DNA of 64,000 nt from a virus, in the IMG/VR virus record IMGVR_UViG_3300034073_002641, positions 1-64,000 of that record; one strand, 5' to 3'. Made by a program: the position numbers and the translations under genes. The notes under the pieces are model-generated. The model was given only the letters and a program-made list of their open reading frames with translations, searched no databases and was not told where the DNA came from. Below, piece by piece: positions 42,393 through 48,837 of the stretch. Numbering within the stretch: the first letter of the stretch is position 1; each line of letters starts with the position of its first letter.

Positions 42393-42424
42393 TTTGACTT
42401 GTTGATTTATTATAAATATCTTTG
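42393..42424 (+). promoter_or_regulatory. Host-type promoter overlapping a divergent late box
   Basis: TTTG 42393-42396 and TATCTTTG 42417-42424, 20-bp spacer, for ATG 42446. The minus-strand TATTTATA (42411-42418) of the YfiM-like gene overlaps its -7 box by 2 nt. Confidence 0.7.
42411..42418 (-). promoter_or_regulatory. T4-late-like box, minus strand
   Basis: Minus-strand TATTTATA 23 nt before ATG 42388. Confidence 0.5.
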
Positions 42425-42445
42425 TTGAATAAAAAACAACAATAT

Positions 42446-42565
42446 ATGAGGAGTAAGATTTTCCAAGAAATATTAGATGAAACACCAAAAGGTGTAAAAA
42501 TCTTTGTAAGGTTTTATGCCAACTTGGTAATCCGCATCAATCAGTTATTGGGTAAAAAAAAATAA
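42446..42565 (+). CDS. 39-residue protein like the N-terminus of XRE regulators
   Basis: MRSKIFQEILDETPKGVKI followed by FVRFYANLVIRINQLLGKKK. This matches the stretch that precedes the helix-turn-helix in many Bacteroidota XRE-type antitoxin or regulator proteins, and stops just where the DNA-binding domain would begin. It could be a trimmed regulator that pairs with the host protein, or simply a remnant. Own host-type promoter, and 3 nt before the next gene. Confidence 0.6.
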   Translation: MRSKIFQEILDETPKGVKIFVRFYANLVIRINQLLGKKK

Positions 42566-42568
42566 ATT

Positions 42569-42796
42569 ATGGAAATAGAAGATTATGTAATAACTCATCT
42601 TGGTGAAGGAAAATTCCAGGTAAAAGTGGGAGAGGATGAAGTTAAAGAAGCTGGTTCAAACTTATGTGGTATGGTTAGATATACTTACTTTGAAGATTAT
42701 GCTTTGCCTGAAATTGGATGGGAAGTAACTAGAAAACAGTTAATGCAAGACTATTTACCAAAGATGTTAAAAGATGCTTCAGGTAAATTAAAATAA
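42569..42796 (+). CDS. Small hypothetical protein
   Basis: 75 residues with EDYVITHLGEGKFQVKVGED and DYALPEIGWEVTRKQLMQDY. Probably co-transcribed with the 39-residue gene upstream. No family recognised. Confidence 0.6.
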   Translation: MEIEDYVITHLGEGKFQVKVGEDEVKEAGSNLCGMVRYTYFEDYALPEIGWEVTRKQLMQDYLPKMLKDASGKLK

Positions 42797-42821
42797 ATAT
42801 TAAACCAAAAAAACAATAACC

Positions 42822-43748
42822 ATGAGAAGTAATTCATTATCCAATAAAGGGTTGTCTTTATCGCAAGCACAATCAATCTCCAATCTTTGCAATCAAGAGG
42901 CAAGAGATATTCAGTCAAAGATTGATAGTGTTAATAACTCTCATAAGACCTTAACATTACCAAGTGGGGTATATATTGAGACACAGGGAGTTAAAATGCC
43001 AGAGAACATTGTGGATTTGCTTCAAGAGAAAGCAAGGCTACACGCAACGCAAGCATTCCTAATGGATAATATCCAGGCAAAGGATAAGATGCTTGATGCT
43101 TTAAAAAAGAAATCATTTACCTTTGATGTCCCCCAACCTACATCACCAAATTATGAGGTTATTGATTACAAGGATGAGGTAAATGAAGAGTGGGGTTGGC
43201 AACAATTAACCTCAAGCGAATACAATGAGTATTTGGAGGCAGAAGCCTTTGCTGCCCATTATGGTCAGTTTATCCATAAGGGTGGTAAATTGGATAAATT
43301 AAGAAATGAATTGCCAAAGTTAAAAACTCTGGAATGGATTGAATTAGAGAGGGAGAAGAAAACTCCAATGAATGTTACCATTCATCATACAATTGATGAG
43401 TTGGGTGAGTTGCACAAAAACTTATCTGCTATTCATAGACAATATGAGCAGAAAGTTAATTATTACAAAGCAAAGGTAAAGAACCTGGTTACATTGGAGA
43501 ATGCAAAAATTGCAAATGAGAATGCTGGTTTACAAACTTTGGTTAATGAGGCCAACAACAAGTTGAATATGCAATACTCTATTGCAATTCAAGAATGGCA
43601 GGGTAAGAGAAAGAAAGCCGAACTAGAATTTAATTCCAAAATCCAGGAAGAAACTGGAAGAGTTGCTGCATTAAGAATTATGGTTGATGCAAGATTTAAG
43701 CCAGTTGTTGATCAGTTCTTGGGAACAATTGGTGATAGCAAAGAGTAA
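42822..43748 (+). CDS. Coiled-coil phage protein
   Basis: 308 residues. The N-terminus SNKGLSLSQAQSISNLCNQE, repeated in style in other Bacteroidota phage proteins, precedes long helices with heptads (residues 15-100 and 180-290). No enzymatic motif. Possibly structural or a scaffold-like binding protein. A terminator follows. Confidence 0.65.
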   Translation: MRSNSLSNKGLSLSQAQSISNLCNQEARDIQSKIDSVNNSHKTLTLPSGVYIETQGVKMPENIVDLLQEKARLHATQAFLMDNIQAKDKMLDALKKKSFTFDVPQPTSPNYEVIDYKDEVNEEWGWQQLTSSEYNEYLEAEAFAAHYGQFIHKGGKLDKLRNELPKLKTLEWIELEREKKTPMNVTIHHTIDELGELHKNLSAIHRQYEQKVNYYKAKVKNLVTLENAKIANENAGLQTLVNEANNKLNMQYSIAIQEWQGKRKKAELEFNSKIQEETGRVAALRIMVDARFKPVVDQFLGTIGDSKE

Positions 43749-44069
43749 GGGGTAGTGTGGGGTGTTTTGCAGGAGTTTAAGCACCCCCACTTTTATGTGG
43801 GAATGGGAGGTATATTAATGACCGGTTAACCGAAAGGTTGACAAAAAACTACAAATGATGAATATCACAACCGCCAACTTACAAACATAAAACTGGGATA
43901 GAACCCAAACATTACATAGGTTGCATTAAATTGTTAATTATGTAATAAAAAGGGTCTTGGTTTTTGTTTTTGCCTTTGAAGTAAGTTGGGTCTTTGATTT
44001 TTATTTTGATTTTGTTTTTGTCTATATAACTTCTCATTTCTGCAACTTGAATTTTTAAAAAACAATAGT
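43749..44069. other. Gene-free stretch, 321 bp
   Basis: Holds the terminator at 43757-43794 and a GAAA-capped hairpin (AACCGAAAGGTT, about 43828-43839). From about 43950 it is very T/G-rich (runs of TTTTTG). No credible reading frame was found on either strand. Confidence 0.6.
43757..43794 (+). terminator. Terminator hairpin
   Basis: GTGGGGTG 43757-43764 pairs with CACCCCCAC 43782-43790 (one extra C), then TTTT. Confidence 0.75.
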
Positions 44070-44258
44070 ATGGCAAAAATTATGGATGTTTCTGAACAAG
44101 TATTTAAAGACGTTAGGTATTTAAATGTAATGCAATTACGTAACAAAGTGCCTCATGGTGTACATGATCAAGTAATTTTTAAAATATGTGATACATTGGA
44201 AAATCAAGTGAATGATAAAATATATATTCAAGTAGTACAAAATACAAAGTTAAATTAG
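44070..44258 (+). CDS. Small QV-repeat protein, relative of the MKN(V/I) array
   Basis: 62 residues. VSEQVFKDVRYLNVMQLRNK and HDQVIFKI, then NQVNDKIYIQVVQ, show the helical (Q/N)-(V/I)-x2 pattern of the small proteins at 57430-60902, 13 kb away. It precedes the tRNA-like cluster. Function unknown. Confidence 0.6.
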   Translation: MAKIMDVSEQVFKDVRYLNVMQLRNKVPHGVHDQVIFKICDTLENQVNDKIYIQVVQNTKLN

Positions 44259-44278
44259 GTTTTATGAAAACATTGATG

Positions 44279-44286
44279 TATCTTTG
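44279..44286 (+). promoter_or_regulatory. Host-type -7 box before tRNA-like cluster
   Basis: TATCTTTG 24 nt before the first tRNA-like element; a matching context (GATGTATCTTTGA) recurs at 45285-45292. Confidence 0.6.
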
Positions 44287-44309
44287 AATTGTCAATAAGG
44301 AATTATGAT

Positions 44310-44389
44310 AGTTATGTGGGCGTAATGCGGAATGGTTTCCAAGTCCATTAAAAACGGTTGCTTATCCGGTTCGAATCCGGCCCTGACTA
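44310..44389 (+). tRNA. tRNA-like element 1 (decayed copy of element 2)
   Basis: Ends 44382-44388 can pair with 44310-44316, with one mismatch and one G-T pair. A T-loop TTCGAAT flanked by CCGG/CCGG is present. 44316-44390 is identical to 44486-44560, so this is a copy whose 5' acceptor strand has changed. Probably not charged. Confidence 0.5.
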
Positions 44390-44390
44390 C
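44316..44390 (+). repeat. 75-bp direct repeat, copy 1
   Basis: Exact copy of 44486-44560, 170 bp away; both lie inside tRNA-like elements. Confidence 0.92.
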
Positions 44391-44405
44391 AGTTGCAATG
44401 CAGCT

Positions 44406-44478
44406 AATTGCCTTACCCTGACAGGAACAAAAACCTAGAGGCTTATAAGTGGGTGACAGCTTGGAAAGACAGGCAATT
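44406..44478 (+). ncRNA. Structured leader element before tRNA-like 2
   Basis: AATTGCCT 44406-44413 pairs with AGGCAATT 44471-44478, with ACCC/GGGT pairing inside. Its 3' part (from TATAAGT, then TGACAGCTTGGAAAGACAGG) recurs at 45835-45868, directly before tRNA-like element 7. Confidence 0.4.
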
Positions 44479-44479
44479 T

Positions 44480-44559
44480 AGTCAGGTGGGCGTAATGCGG
44501 AATGGTTTCCAAGTCCATTAAAAACGGTTGCTTATCCGGTTCGAATCCGGCCCTGACTA
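44480..44559 (+). tRNA. tRNA-like element 2 (possible Trp, CCA)
   Basis: Perfect 7-bp acceptor AGTCAGG/CCTGACT, T-loop TTCGAAT. A possible anticodon arm ATGGT-TTCCAAG-TCCAT (one T-T mismatch) would give anticodon CCA for tryptophan. The D-arm is poor and the variable region is long (about 16 nt), so identity is uncertain. Confidence 0.5.
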
Positions 44560-44560
44560 C
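44486..44560 (+). repeat. 75-bp direct repeat, copy 2
   Basis: Exact copy of 44316-44390. Confidence 0.92.
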
Positions 44561-44631
44561 GCAAAAAACATAAGATGGAGTTTCCTTGCCTTGTAAGAGA
44601 TGGGTTTTAGAAATCTTAACTAGTTAGGTAG

Positions 44632-44743
44632 CTCAGATGGGTAGAGCAACTGGTGACGACGGTTCGAGTCCGTTCCATATGAAAATATGAGGTGTGTAGG
44701 GTATCAAGCGAGTGTGACGCAGGTTCAATTCCTGCCCTGACTA
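44632..44743 (+). tRNA. tRNA-like element 3, chimeric (112 nt)
   Basis: Acceptor AGTTAGG/CCTGACT pairs with one G-T. D-arm GCTCAGATGGGTAGAGC is canonical. Two T-arm-like segments follow (GGTTCGAGTCC near 44667 and GCAGGTTCAATTCCTGC at 44719-44735), with a CATAT-GAAA-ATATG hairpin between them. No normal anticodon arm. It looks like two tRNA pieces joined. Confidence 0.5.
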
Positions 44744-44758
44744 CAAACAATTAAAATT

Positions 44759-44875
44759 ATGAAAGAAGATAAAACATGGCTAATATTTCCAATGTTTACT
44801 TATACCAAATGTTCAGATGGTACAAATGAAATAGGTTTTGGGTGGCTAAATAGAACTTATTGGGTTAAATGGTAA
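44759..44875 (+). CDS. Small hypothetical protein in tRNA cluster
   Basis: 38 residues (MKEDKTWLIFPMFTYTKCSD, then IGFGWLNRTYWVKW). It begins 15 nt after tRNA-like 3 and ends 10 nt before the next gene. Aromatic-rich; probably expressed from the tRNA transcript. Confidence 0.5.
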   Translation: MKEDKTWLIFPMFTYTKCSDGTNEIGFGWLNRTYWVKW

Positions 44876-44885
44876 AATAAAAATC

Positions 44886-45068
44886 ATGAAAGAATTGAAG
44901 ATTTACGAGTTTCAAGCAAAGCAAATTGAAGATACATTTAGATTGGTTGCAAGATCACTTGATAGTAAAACCAAAACCGCAAGCATTGATAGAGATGTAA
45001 TGCAAAGTTGGGAAATGATTAAAAATGTTCTGTCTGAAAAGATAGACACCCATGTACCACGATTTTAG
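44886..45068 (+). CDS. Small helical protein in tRNA cluster
   Basis: 60 residues; KIYEFQAKQIEDTFRLVARS and MQSWEMIKNVLSEKI form two amphipathic helices. Possible small regulator; no family recognised. Confidence 0.55.
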   Translation: MKELKIYEFQAKQIEDTFRLVARSLDSKTKTASIDRDVMQSWEMIKNVLSEKIDTHVPRF

Positions 45069-45121
45069 CTATTGGCTATAACTAATTACTTGGTAAATAT
45101 TGGTTTTAAAAATATAAATAC

Positions 45122-45234
45122 AGCAAGGTGGCGAAATTGGATAGACGCTTAAGGGTTGGGTGGATGTTGCAACGTAAAACAGAGAAAATAACCTTATAAA
45201 ATCCACCGTGTGAGTTCGAATCTCACTCTTGCTA
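45122..45234 (+). tRNA. tRNA-like element 4, Leu-type frame without anticodon arm (113 nt)
   Basis: Acceptor AGCAAGG/TCTTGCT, D-arm GGCGAAATTGGATAGACGC of leucine type, and T-arm GTGAG-TTCGAAT-CTCAC are good. Instead of a 7-nt anticodon loop, TAAGG and CCTTA enclose 37 nt, and GGTGGAT/ATCCACC form a competing 7-bp stem. Confidence 0.5.
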
Positions 45235-45260
45235 CAAAAACAAAATAAGTTAAAAATAGA

Positions 45261-45292
45261 TTTGGTTTTCTAAAAATCTTGATGTATCTTTG
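45261..45292 (+). promoter_or_regulatory. Host-type promoter in tRNA cluster
   Basis: TTTG 45261-45264 and TATCTTTG 45285-45292, 20-bp spacer, directly before tRNA-like element 5. Confidence 0.78.
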
Positions 45293-45301
45293 AGGTATGG
45301 T

Positions 45302-45429
45302 AGCAAGGTGGCGGAATTGGTTAGACGCTAATTAACTTAATTTTAAGTGATGTGAGATGTAGATACAACTGATGCACACTGTTGGAACAGATATAAAACA
45401 TCATACAGGTTCGAATCCTGTCATTGTTA
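45302..45429 (+). tRNA. tRNA-like element 5 (possible Leu UAA, 128 nt)
   Basis: Acceptor AGCAAGG/CATTGTT (one mismatch), D-arm of leucine type, T-arm CAGG-TTCGAAT-CCTG. TTAA-CTTAATT-TTAA could be a weak anticodon arm with UAA. A TGATGT/ACATCA stem with about 45 nt, including CTGT-TGGA-ACAG, replaces the usual short variable arm. Confidence 0.5.
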
Positions 45430-45451
45430 CCTTTTTTAAAAAAATAATATT

Positions 45452-45700
45452 ATGATTATAGAAGTAATTTATTTAATATCAGTATTCATCTTAACTTTTT
45501 GGGTAGGATTTTTCATTGGTCAAAATGTATTAATAACTAGAATTAACAAAATTATTGAAGATATGAAACCACAAATGAATCCTTCTGGTAAAGGAAAATG
45601 GGCTTCTTTTTGGGGTGATAAGGTAAAGAAGAATATCAAAAGGATGTTCTCCAAATCAGATCGCCAAAAATGTAAATTAGATATTCAAAAAGATTTATAG
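45452..45700 (+). CDS. Small membrane protein with basic tail
   Basis: 82 residues: a membrane helix at residues 1-28 (IYLISVFILTFWVGFFIGQN) and a lysine-rich cytoplasmic tail. The stop codon lies at the first bases of tRNA-like element 6, so coding and tRNA-like sequences touch. Confidence 0.55.
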   Translation: MIIEVIYLISVFILTFWVGFFIGQNVLITRINKIIEDMKPQMNPSGKGKWASFWGDKVKKNIKRMFSKSDRQKCKLDIQKDL

Positions 45701-45796
45701 CAAGGTGGTGGAACTGGTTAGACACGCCGAAAGGTAGGTACGGTATGGATCCCGATTAAATAATCCTAAATATAGGTTCGAATCCTATTCTTGTTA
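45699..45796 (+). tRNA. tRNA-like element 6 (98 nt)
   Basis: Acceptor AGCAAGG/TCTTGTT (two G-T pairs), D-arm GGTGGAACTGGTTAGACACGCC, T-arm ATAGG-TTCGAAT-CCTAT. The middle contains CC-GAAA-GG and GATTA/TAATC hairpins rather than a recognisable anticodon arm. Confidence 0.5.
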
Positions 45797-45868
45797 CAAA
45801 GCTGACAACCTAGTGATTGATGTACAAAGCTGGTATATAAGTTGTTGACAGCCTGGAAAGACAAGCAA

Positions 45869-45982
45869 AGCAAGGTGGCGGAATGGTAGACGCAAAACAG
45901 AAATCAGAAGGATGCTGACGTTAAACAAAACTGTTCTGGGCTGTTGAGCCTAGCTTGTAGGTATCAAATCCTGCCCTTGCTT
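45869..45982 (+). tRNA. tRNA-like element 7 (114 nt)
   Basis: Perfect acceptor AGCAAGG/CCTTGCT and a leucine-type D-arm. The T-arm GTAGG-TATCAAAT-CCTGC has an 8-nt loop. In the middle, AACAG/CTGTT encloses a TCAG/CTGA hairpin, and GGCT-GTTG-AGCC follows. No U33 anticodon loop is seen. Confidence 0.45.
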
Positions 45983-46000
45983 TTTTTAAAAAAGTTTGTA

Positions 46001-46008
46001 TATTTATT
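46001..46008 (+). promoter_or_regulatory. T4-late-like box TATTTATT
   Basis: TGTATATTTATTGCTAAAA context, 16 nt before ATG 46025. Confidence 0.5.
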
Positions 46009-46024
46009 GCTAAAATAAATAAAC

Positions 46025-46438
46025 ATGAAAAGATTTTTTGACAAAGTAATTAAAACAGATTATTGTTGGTTGTGGACTGCCTGTTTGAGGGGTGAAACTG
46101 GCTACGGAGTGTTTAAAATAAATAAAAAAACAGTTGATTCCCATAGAATGTCATATATATTACATTATGGTGAAATTCCAGAAGGATTATATGTCTGTCA
46201 TAAATGCGATAATAGAAAATGCGTTAATCCTGAACATTTATTTTTAGGCACTCCAAAAGATAATTGGCAAGATGGATTTGACAAAGGTAAAATAAAATTG
46301 TTAGGTGGAATTAATATTGAAAAATTAAAAAAACACCCAAGTTTAGGAGCGTATAATAGAGGTTGTAGATGTGATGAATGTAAAAACTTAAAATCTATAC
46401 ACTATAAAAATTGGAAAGATAAAAAACTATTACTCTAA
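46025..46438 (+). CDS. HNH homing endonuclease in tRNA cluster
   Basis: 137 residues. CWLWTACLRGETGYGVFKI, SHRMSYILHYGEIPEGLYV and CHKCDNRKCVNPEHLFLGT form the HNH core of small phage homing endonucleases. A second cysteine module (NRGCRCDECKN) at the C-terminus may bind zinc. Inserted between tRNA-like elements, where recombination is frequent. Confidence 0.85.
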   Translation: MKRFFDKVIKTDYCWLWTACLRGETGYGVFKINKKTVDSHRMSYILHYGEIPEGLYVCHKCDNRKCVNPEHLFLGTPKDNWQDGFDKGKIKLLGGINIEKLKKHPSLGAYNRGCRCDECKNLKSIHYKNWKDKKLLL

Positions 46439-46439
46439 A

Positions 46440-46640
46440 GATACGTTCTGGTTAATCACCAGATAGTATGCCCAATATGAAGAAACAGAGTGATTACTGT
46501 ATGGGCACGTACATTGACGTATAGGGAGAACGTCAGAGGATGTCACCTCGACCTCATCAGGACAAAATGACTATTCCTAACCCCCTTCTGTGGGGGGACA
46601 GCCATAACATCTGTAAGTTGGATAAATTAGGGTGTTAATT
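46440..46640 (+). ncRNA. Candidate structured RNA (about 200 nt)
   Basis: A chain of hairpins without reading frame: TCTGGT/ACCAGA; TGCCCA/TGGGCA enclosing ACAG/CTGT; TGACGT/ACGTCA; GAGG/CCTC; CCCCC (46581-46585)/GGGGG near 46592. The last may act as terminator. It lies between the homing endonuclease and tRNA-like element 8. It does not match a class I can name; GOLLD and ROOL RNAs also sit near phage tRNAs but are much larger. Confidence 0.4.
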
Positions 46641-46726
46641 AGTCAGGTGGCGGAATGGTAAACGCTATACTTAAGCAGTTGAAGCTGGGTAATTCAACAA
46701 TATAGGTTCGAATCCTATCCTGACCA
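46641..46726 (+). tRNA. tRNA-like element 8 (Leu-sized, 86 nt)
   Basis: Acceptor GTCAGG/CCTGAC (6 bp; position 1-72 mismatched), D-arm GCGGAATGGTAAACGC, T-arm ATAGG-TTCGAAT-CCTAT, and a 6-bp arm GTTGAA/TTCAAC. TAA occurs at the place of a leucine anticodon, but its stem pairs poorly. Confidence 0.55.
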
Positions 46727-46745
46727 CAAAACTTTTAAAACTTAA

Positions 46746-46753
46746 TATTTATA
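46746..46753 (+). promoter_or_regulatory. T4-late-like box TATTTATA
   Basis: 13 nt before ATG 46767, the leader-tagged protease gene. Confidence 0.6.
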
Positions 46754-46766
46754 TATAAAATAAAAT

Positions 46767-47318
46767 ATGAAAGATTTGAGAAGAATTATTAAAACCACAA
46801 TTCAAGATTTTTTGAATGAGGATATTGAATTTCTTTTAAATAAAGAAAGTGATGACTATAACCATATTATTAATGACTATGGGGTTAAAGATATAACCAA
46901 AGTACATTCTGATATAGTTAAGTTTTCTAGGGAAGCAATTGAAATATTTAAAAATAAAATAGATTTATTCAAGGATATTAGAATAATATTTGTCAATAAT
47001 ATTGGAGAAGGTGCTTTAGGTAGATTTAGAAGTGGTACAAGTTCATCAATACCAATAGTTATTTTATCAGAAAAGGATATTTTAGAAGGTTCTAAAGAAT
47101 ATAATGTACCATTATGGGTGACAGTTGAAACAACAATATTTCATGAACTTGGACATGCAATATGTGAATTAGAATATGATTTATTTGGTTATGAATATTT
47201 AGAATATGGTGATGAAGAAGAATGGGTTGAAAACTTTGCATATGAATTACATAATTACGGTGATATACCACAAGATTTAGAAACTTTTATTAAAGAATAT
47301 AAACAAAAACATGAATGA
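46767..47318 (+). CDS. LNE-leader zinc metalloprotease (HExxH)
   Basis: 183 residues. Leader MKDLRRIIKTTIQDFLNE (cut expected after residue 18). The zincin motif FHELGHAICELE lies at residues 125-136, with a possible third ligand in EEWVENFAYE about 20 residues later. This is a compact gluzincin-like peptidase. With its own late box and the leader, I infer it is packaged and delivered into the host to cut a host protein. It overlaps the next gene by 8 nt. Confidence 0.78.
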   Translation: MKDLRRIIKTTIQDFLNEDIEFLLNKESDDYNHIINDYGVKDITKVHSDIVKFSREAIEIFKNKIDLFKDIRIIFVNNIGEGALGRFRSGTSSSIPIVILSEKDILEGSKEYNVPLWVTVETTIFHELGHAICELEYDLFGYEYLEYGDEEEWVENFAYELHNYGDIPQDLETFIKEYKQKHE

Positions 47319-47634
47319 GAAAATAATATGTGCTGCTATTTGGTATAAAAACATTGAACTTAAAAAGGAATTACCAATTGAGGTTTATCTTCCAGCAAAC
47401 CTTGATAGGGGTATTGTTTTTAGTGGCCATAGGCATGGGCAATGTATTTACACAAAATATGCTATTACAGGGTTAAGAGATGCTGAAAGTGGTGAAAATG
47501 AACAAGGGTTTTTGACATCAAAAAATAGGTTTGTTAGCCGTGAAGAGGGGCTTCAAATTGCATTACAAGAAAACCAGGTAATTGATTTATCCCAAATTAG
47601 GGGCAACAGATTGTTTTCAGAAGACTTATATTAA
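47311..47634 (+). CDS. Conserved phage hypothetical (RFVSREEG family)
   Basis: 107 residues. GIVFSGHRHGQCIYTKYAIT, EQGFLTSKNRFVSREEGLQI and the end RLFSEDLY form a well-conserved phage family of unknown function found across T4-like and jumbo phages. No enzymatic assignment is justified. Confidence 0.75.
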   Translation: MNEKIICAAIWYKNIELKKELPIEVYLPANLDRGIVFSGHRHGQCIYTKYAITGLRDAESGENEQGFLTSKNRFVSREEGLQIALQENQVIDLSQIRGNRLFSEDLY

Positions 47635-47644
47635 AACAAAAATT

Positions 47645-47806
47645 ATGAAAATATTAGACATTAAATTAGAAACAGAAAACGGATCCACTTCCTTGGGGTT
47701 TAGCCAAATTTTAGTGGATTATATCACTAAAAATCAAAAATGGGATTATGTGTTTGATTGCATTATGAATGGTAAAAAAGTAGATAAATCTACCTGGGAT
47801 TATTAA
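47645..47806 (+). CDS. Small hypothetical protein
   Basis: 53 residues from ATG 47645 (MKILDIKLETENGSTSLGFS). It lies 10 nt after the previous stop. No family recognised. Confidence 0.55.
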   Translation: MKILDIKLETENGSTSLGFSQILVDYITKNQKWDYVFDCIMNGKKVDKSTWDY

Positions 47807-47817
47807 AAGTATTTTAC

Positions 47818-47825
47818 TATCTTTG
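47818..47825 (+). promoter_or_regulatory. Host-type -7 box
   Basis: TATCTTTG 19 nt before ATG 47845; -33 element not clear. Confidence 0.55.
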
Positions 47826-47844
47826 AGGTCTAAACAAGAATAAA

Positions 47845-48027
47845 ATGATTACAGAACCCAATGAAATTTATGTTGAAGCACCAGTAGTGACCATTGATAA
47901 ATCAAATGGTTCAGAGGAAATCCTTGTTGTTCATACCTATATCAATCATGATAGGGGTAAGATGTTTCTAACCAAGGCTGAAGCTGGGTTATTATTACTT
48001 GAACTTTATAAATTCATTAAAAACTAA
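47845..48027 (+). CDS. Small hypothetical protein
   Basis: 60 residues, strand-rich then a C-terminal helix (TKAEAGLLLLELYKFI). Followed 5 nt later by a conserved phage gene. Function unknown. Confidence 0.6.
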   Translation: MITEPNEIYVEAPVVTIDKSNGSEEILVVHTYINHDRGKMFLTKAEAGLLLLELYKFIKN

Positions 48028-48032
48028 ATAAG

Positions 48033-48269
48033 ATGGCAAAAGCAATATTGGAATTTAATCTACCAGAGGATATGGAGCAATTTATGTTGGCTGCAAAAGG
48101 TAGGGACATAATGATGACTTTATATGAACTGGATCAACACTTGAGGTCAGAGACAAAGTATGCACCAGACACAATGAGCCAGGAGGTACATGATGCTTTG
48201 GTTCAAGTTAGGACAACCTTACATGAATTGATGGATAGTAATAATGTATCATTTGATTTAATTAGTTAA
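48033..48269 (+). CDS. Conserved small phage protein (FNLPED family)
   Basis: 78 residues: AILEFNLPEDMEQFMLAAKG, LYELDQHLRSETKYAPDT and QVRTTLHELMDSN. The FNLPED...LDQ-x-LR-x4-KY pattern is widespread in phages; no function known to me. Operon with 47845. Confidence 0.7.
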   Translation: MAKAILEFNLPEDMEQFMLAAKGRDIMMTLYELDQHLRSETKYAPDTMSQEVHDALVQVRTTLHELMDSNNVSFDLIS

Positions 48270-48275
48270 TGGATA

Positions 48276-48283
48276 TATTTATT
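48276..48283 (+). promoter_or_regulatory. T4-late-like box TATTTATT
   Basis: GATATATTTATTGTAAAAG context, 13 nt before ATG 48297. Confidence 0.6.
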
Positions 48284-48296
48284 GTAAAAGAACTAT

Positions 48297-48779
48297 ATGA
48301 AATTACAAGAAAATATTGATAGGTTAAAACAACTTATTCAATCCAGACCAACAAATTTGGTTGAGGACAGTAAAGTTATGGCAAATAGTGCAGAGTTTAT
48401 TGAAAATGTAAGTGAACACCTAAAAAATCTGGGCATCCAGTTTTCTATTGAAAATGAACAACCAAATGTGGTTCTTTTTGAGTTATATACAATGGATGTG
48501 GCATCTTATATTCAAATTGAACATAATAGTGGTAAATTTAGTGCCTTTCTATATATCACATTAGATGATGATGAAACATTGTATGATGTTGATTGGGAAG
48601 AGGGGGGTTATACCAGCATAGAAGAAGAGATTGATAACTTAATTGATGAGGTAAACAAATTAGGTGAAGTTGTTTCAGAAGTTAGTGGTAAATTAAGAGA
48701 AATCATTAAAATATGTGATGAAAATGATATAAATCATGAGAAATTCATTGCCATTCATTACAAAATGAAAAAGTTTTAA
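48297..48779 (+). CDS. Late hypothetical protein
   Basis: 160 residues, acidic. The N-terminus MKLQENIDRLKQLIQSRPTN is helical with LQE and later LVE triplets, so it might also be processed, but it does not fit the six-member LNE leader. Middle strands (VVLFELYTMDVASYIQIEHN) suggest a small alpha/beta domain. Own late-type box. Confidence 0.6.
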   Translation: MKLQENIDRLKQLIQSRPTNLVEDSKVMANSAEFIENVSEHLKNLGIQFSIENEQPNVVLFELYTMDVASYIQIEHNSGKFSAFLYITLDDDETLYDVDWEEGGYTSIEEEIDNLIDEVNKLGEVVSEVSGKLREIIKICDENDINHEKFIAIHYKMKKF

Positions 48780-48784
48780 ATAGA

Positions 48785-48816
48785 TTTGCATTTACCAGTT
48801 TTTAGGTTTATCTTTG
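48785..48816 (+). promoter_or_regulatory. Host-type promoter
   Basis: TTTG 48785-48788 and TATCTTTG 48809-48816, 20-bp spacer, upstream of ATG 48838. Confidence 0.8.
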
Positions 48817-48837
48817 CTTTATCAAAAAAACAAAAAC

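Noticed and set aside
43934-44146. Minus-strand frame over the T-rich stretch
   Set aside because: Product is an N/K/Q-rich low-complexity sequence arising from the T/G runs; overlaps the start of a better-supported gene.
46641-46726. Ordinary tRNA-Leu (UAA)
   Set aside because: Length and arms fit, but the would-be anticodon stem has two mismatches in five pairs, so it is kept as tRNA-like only.
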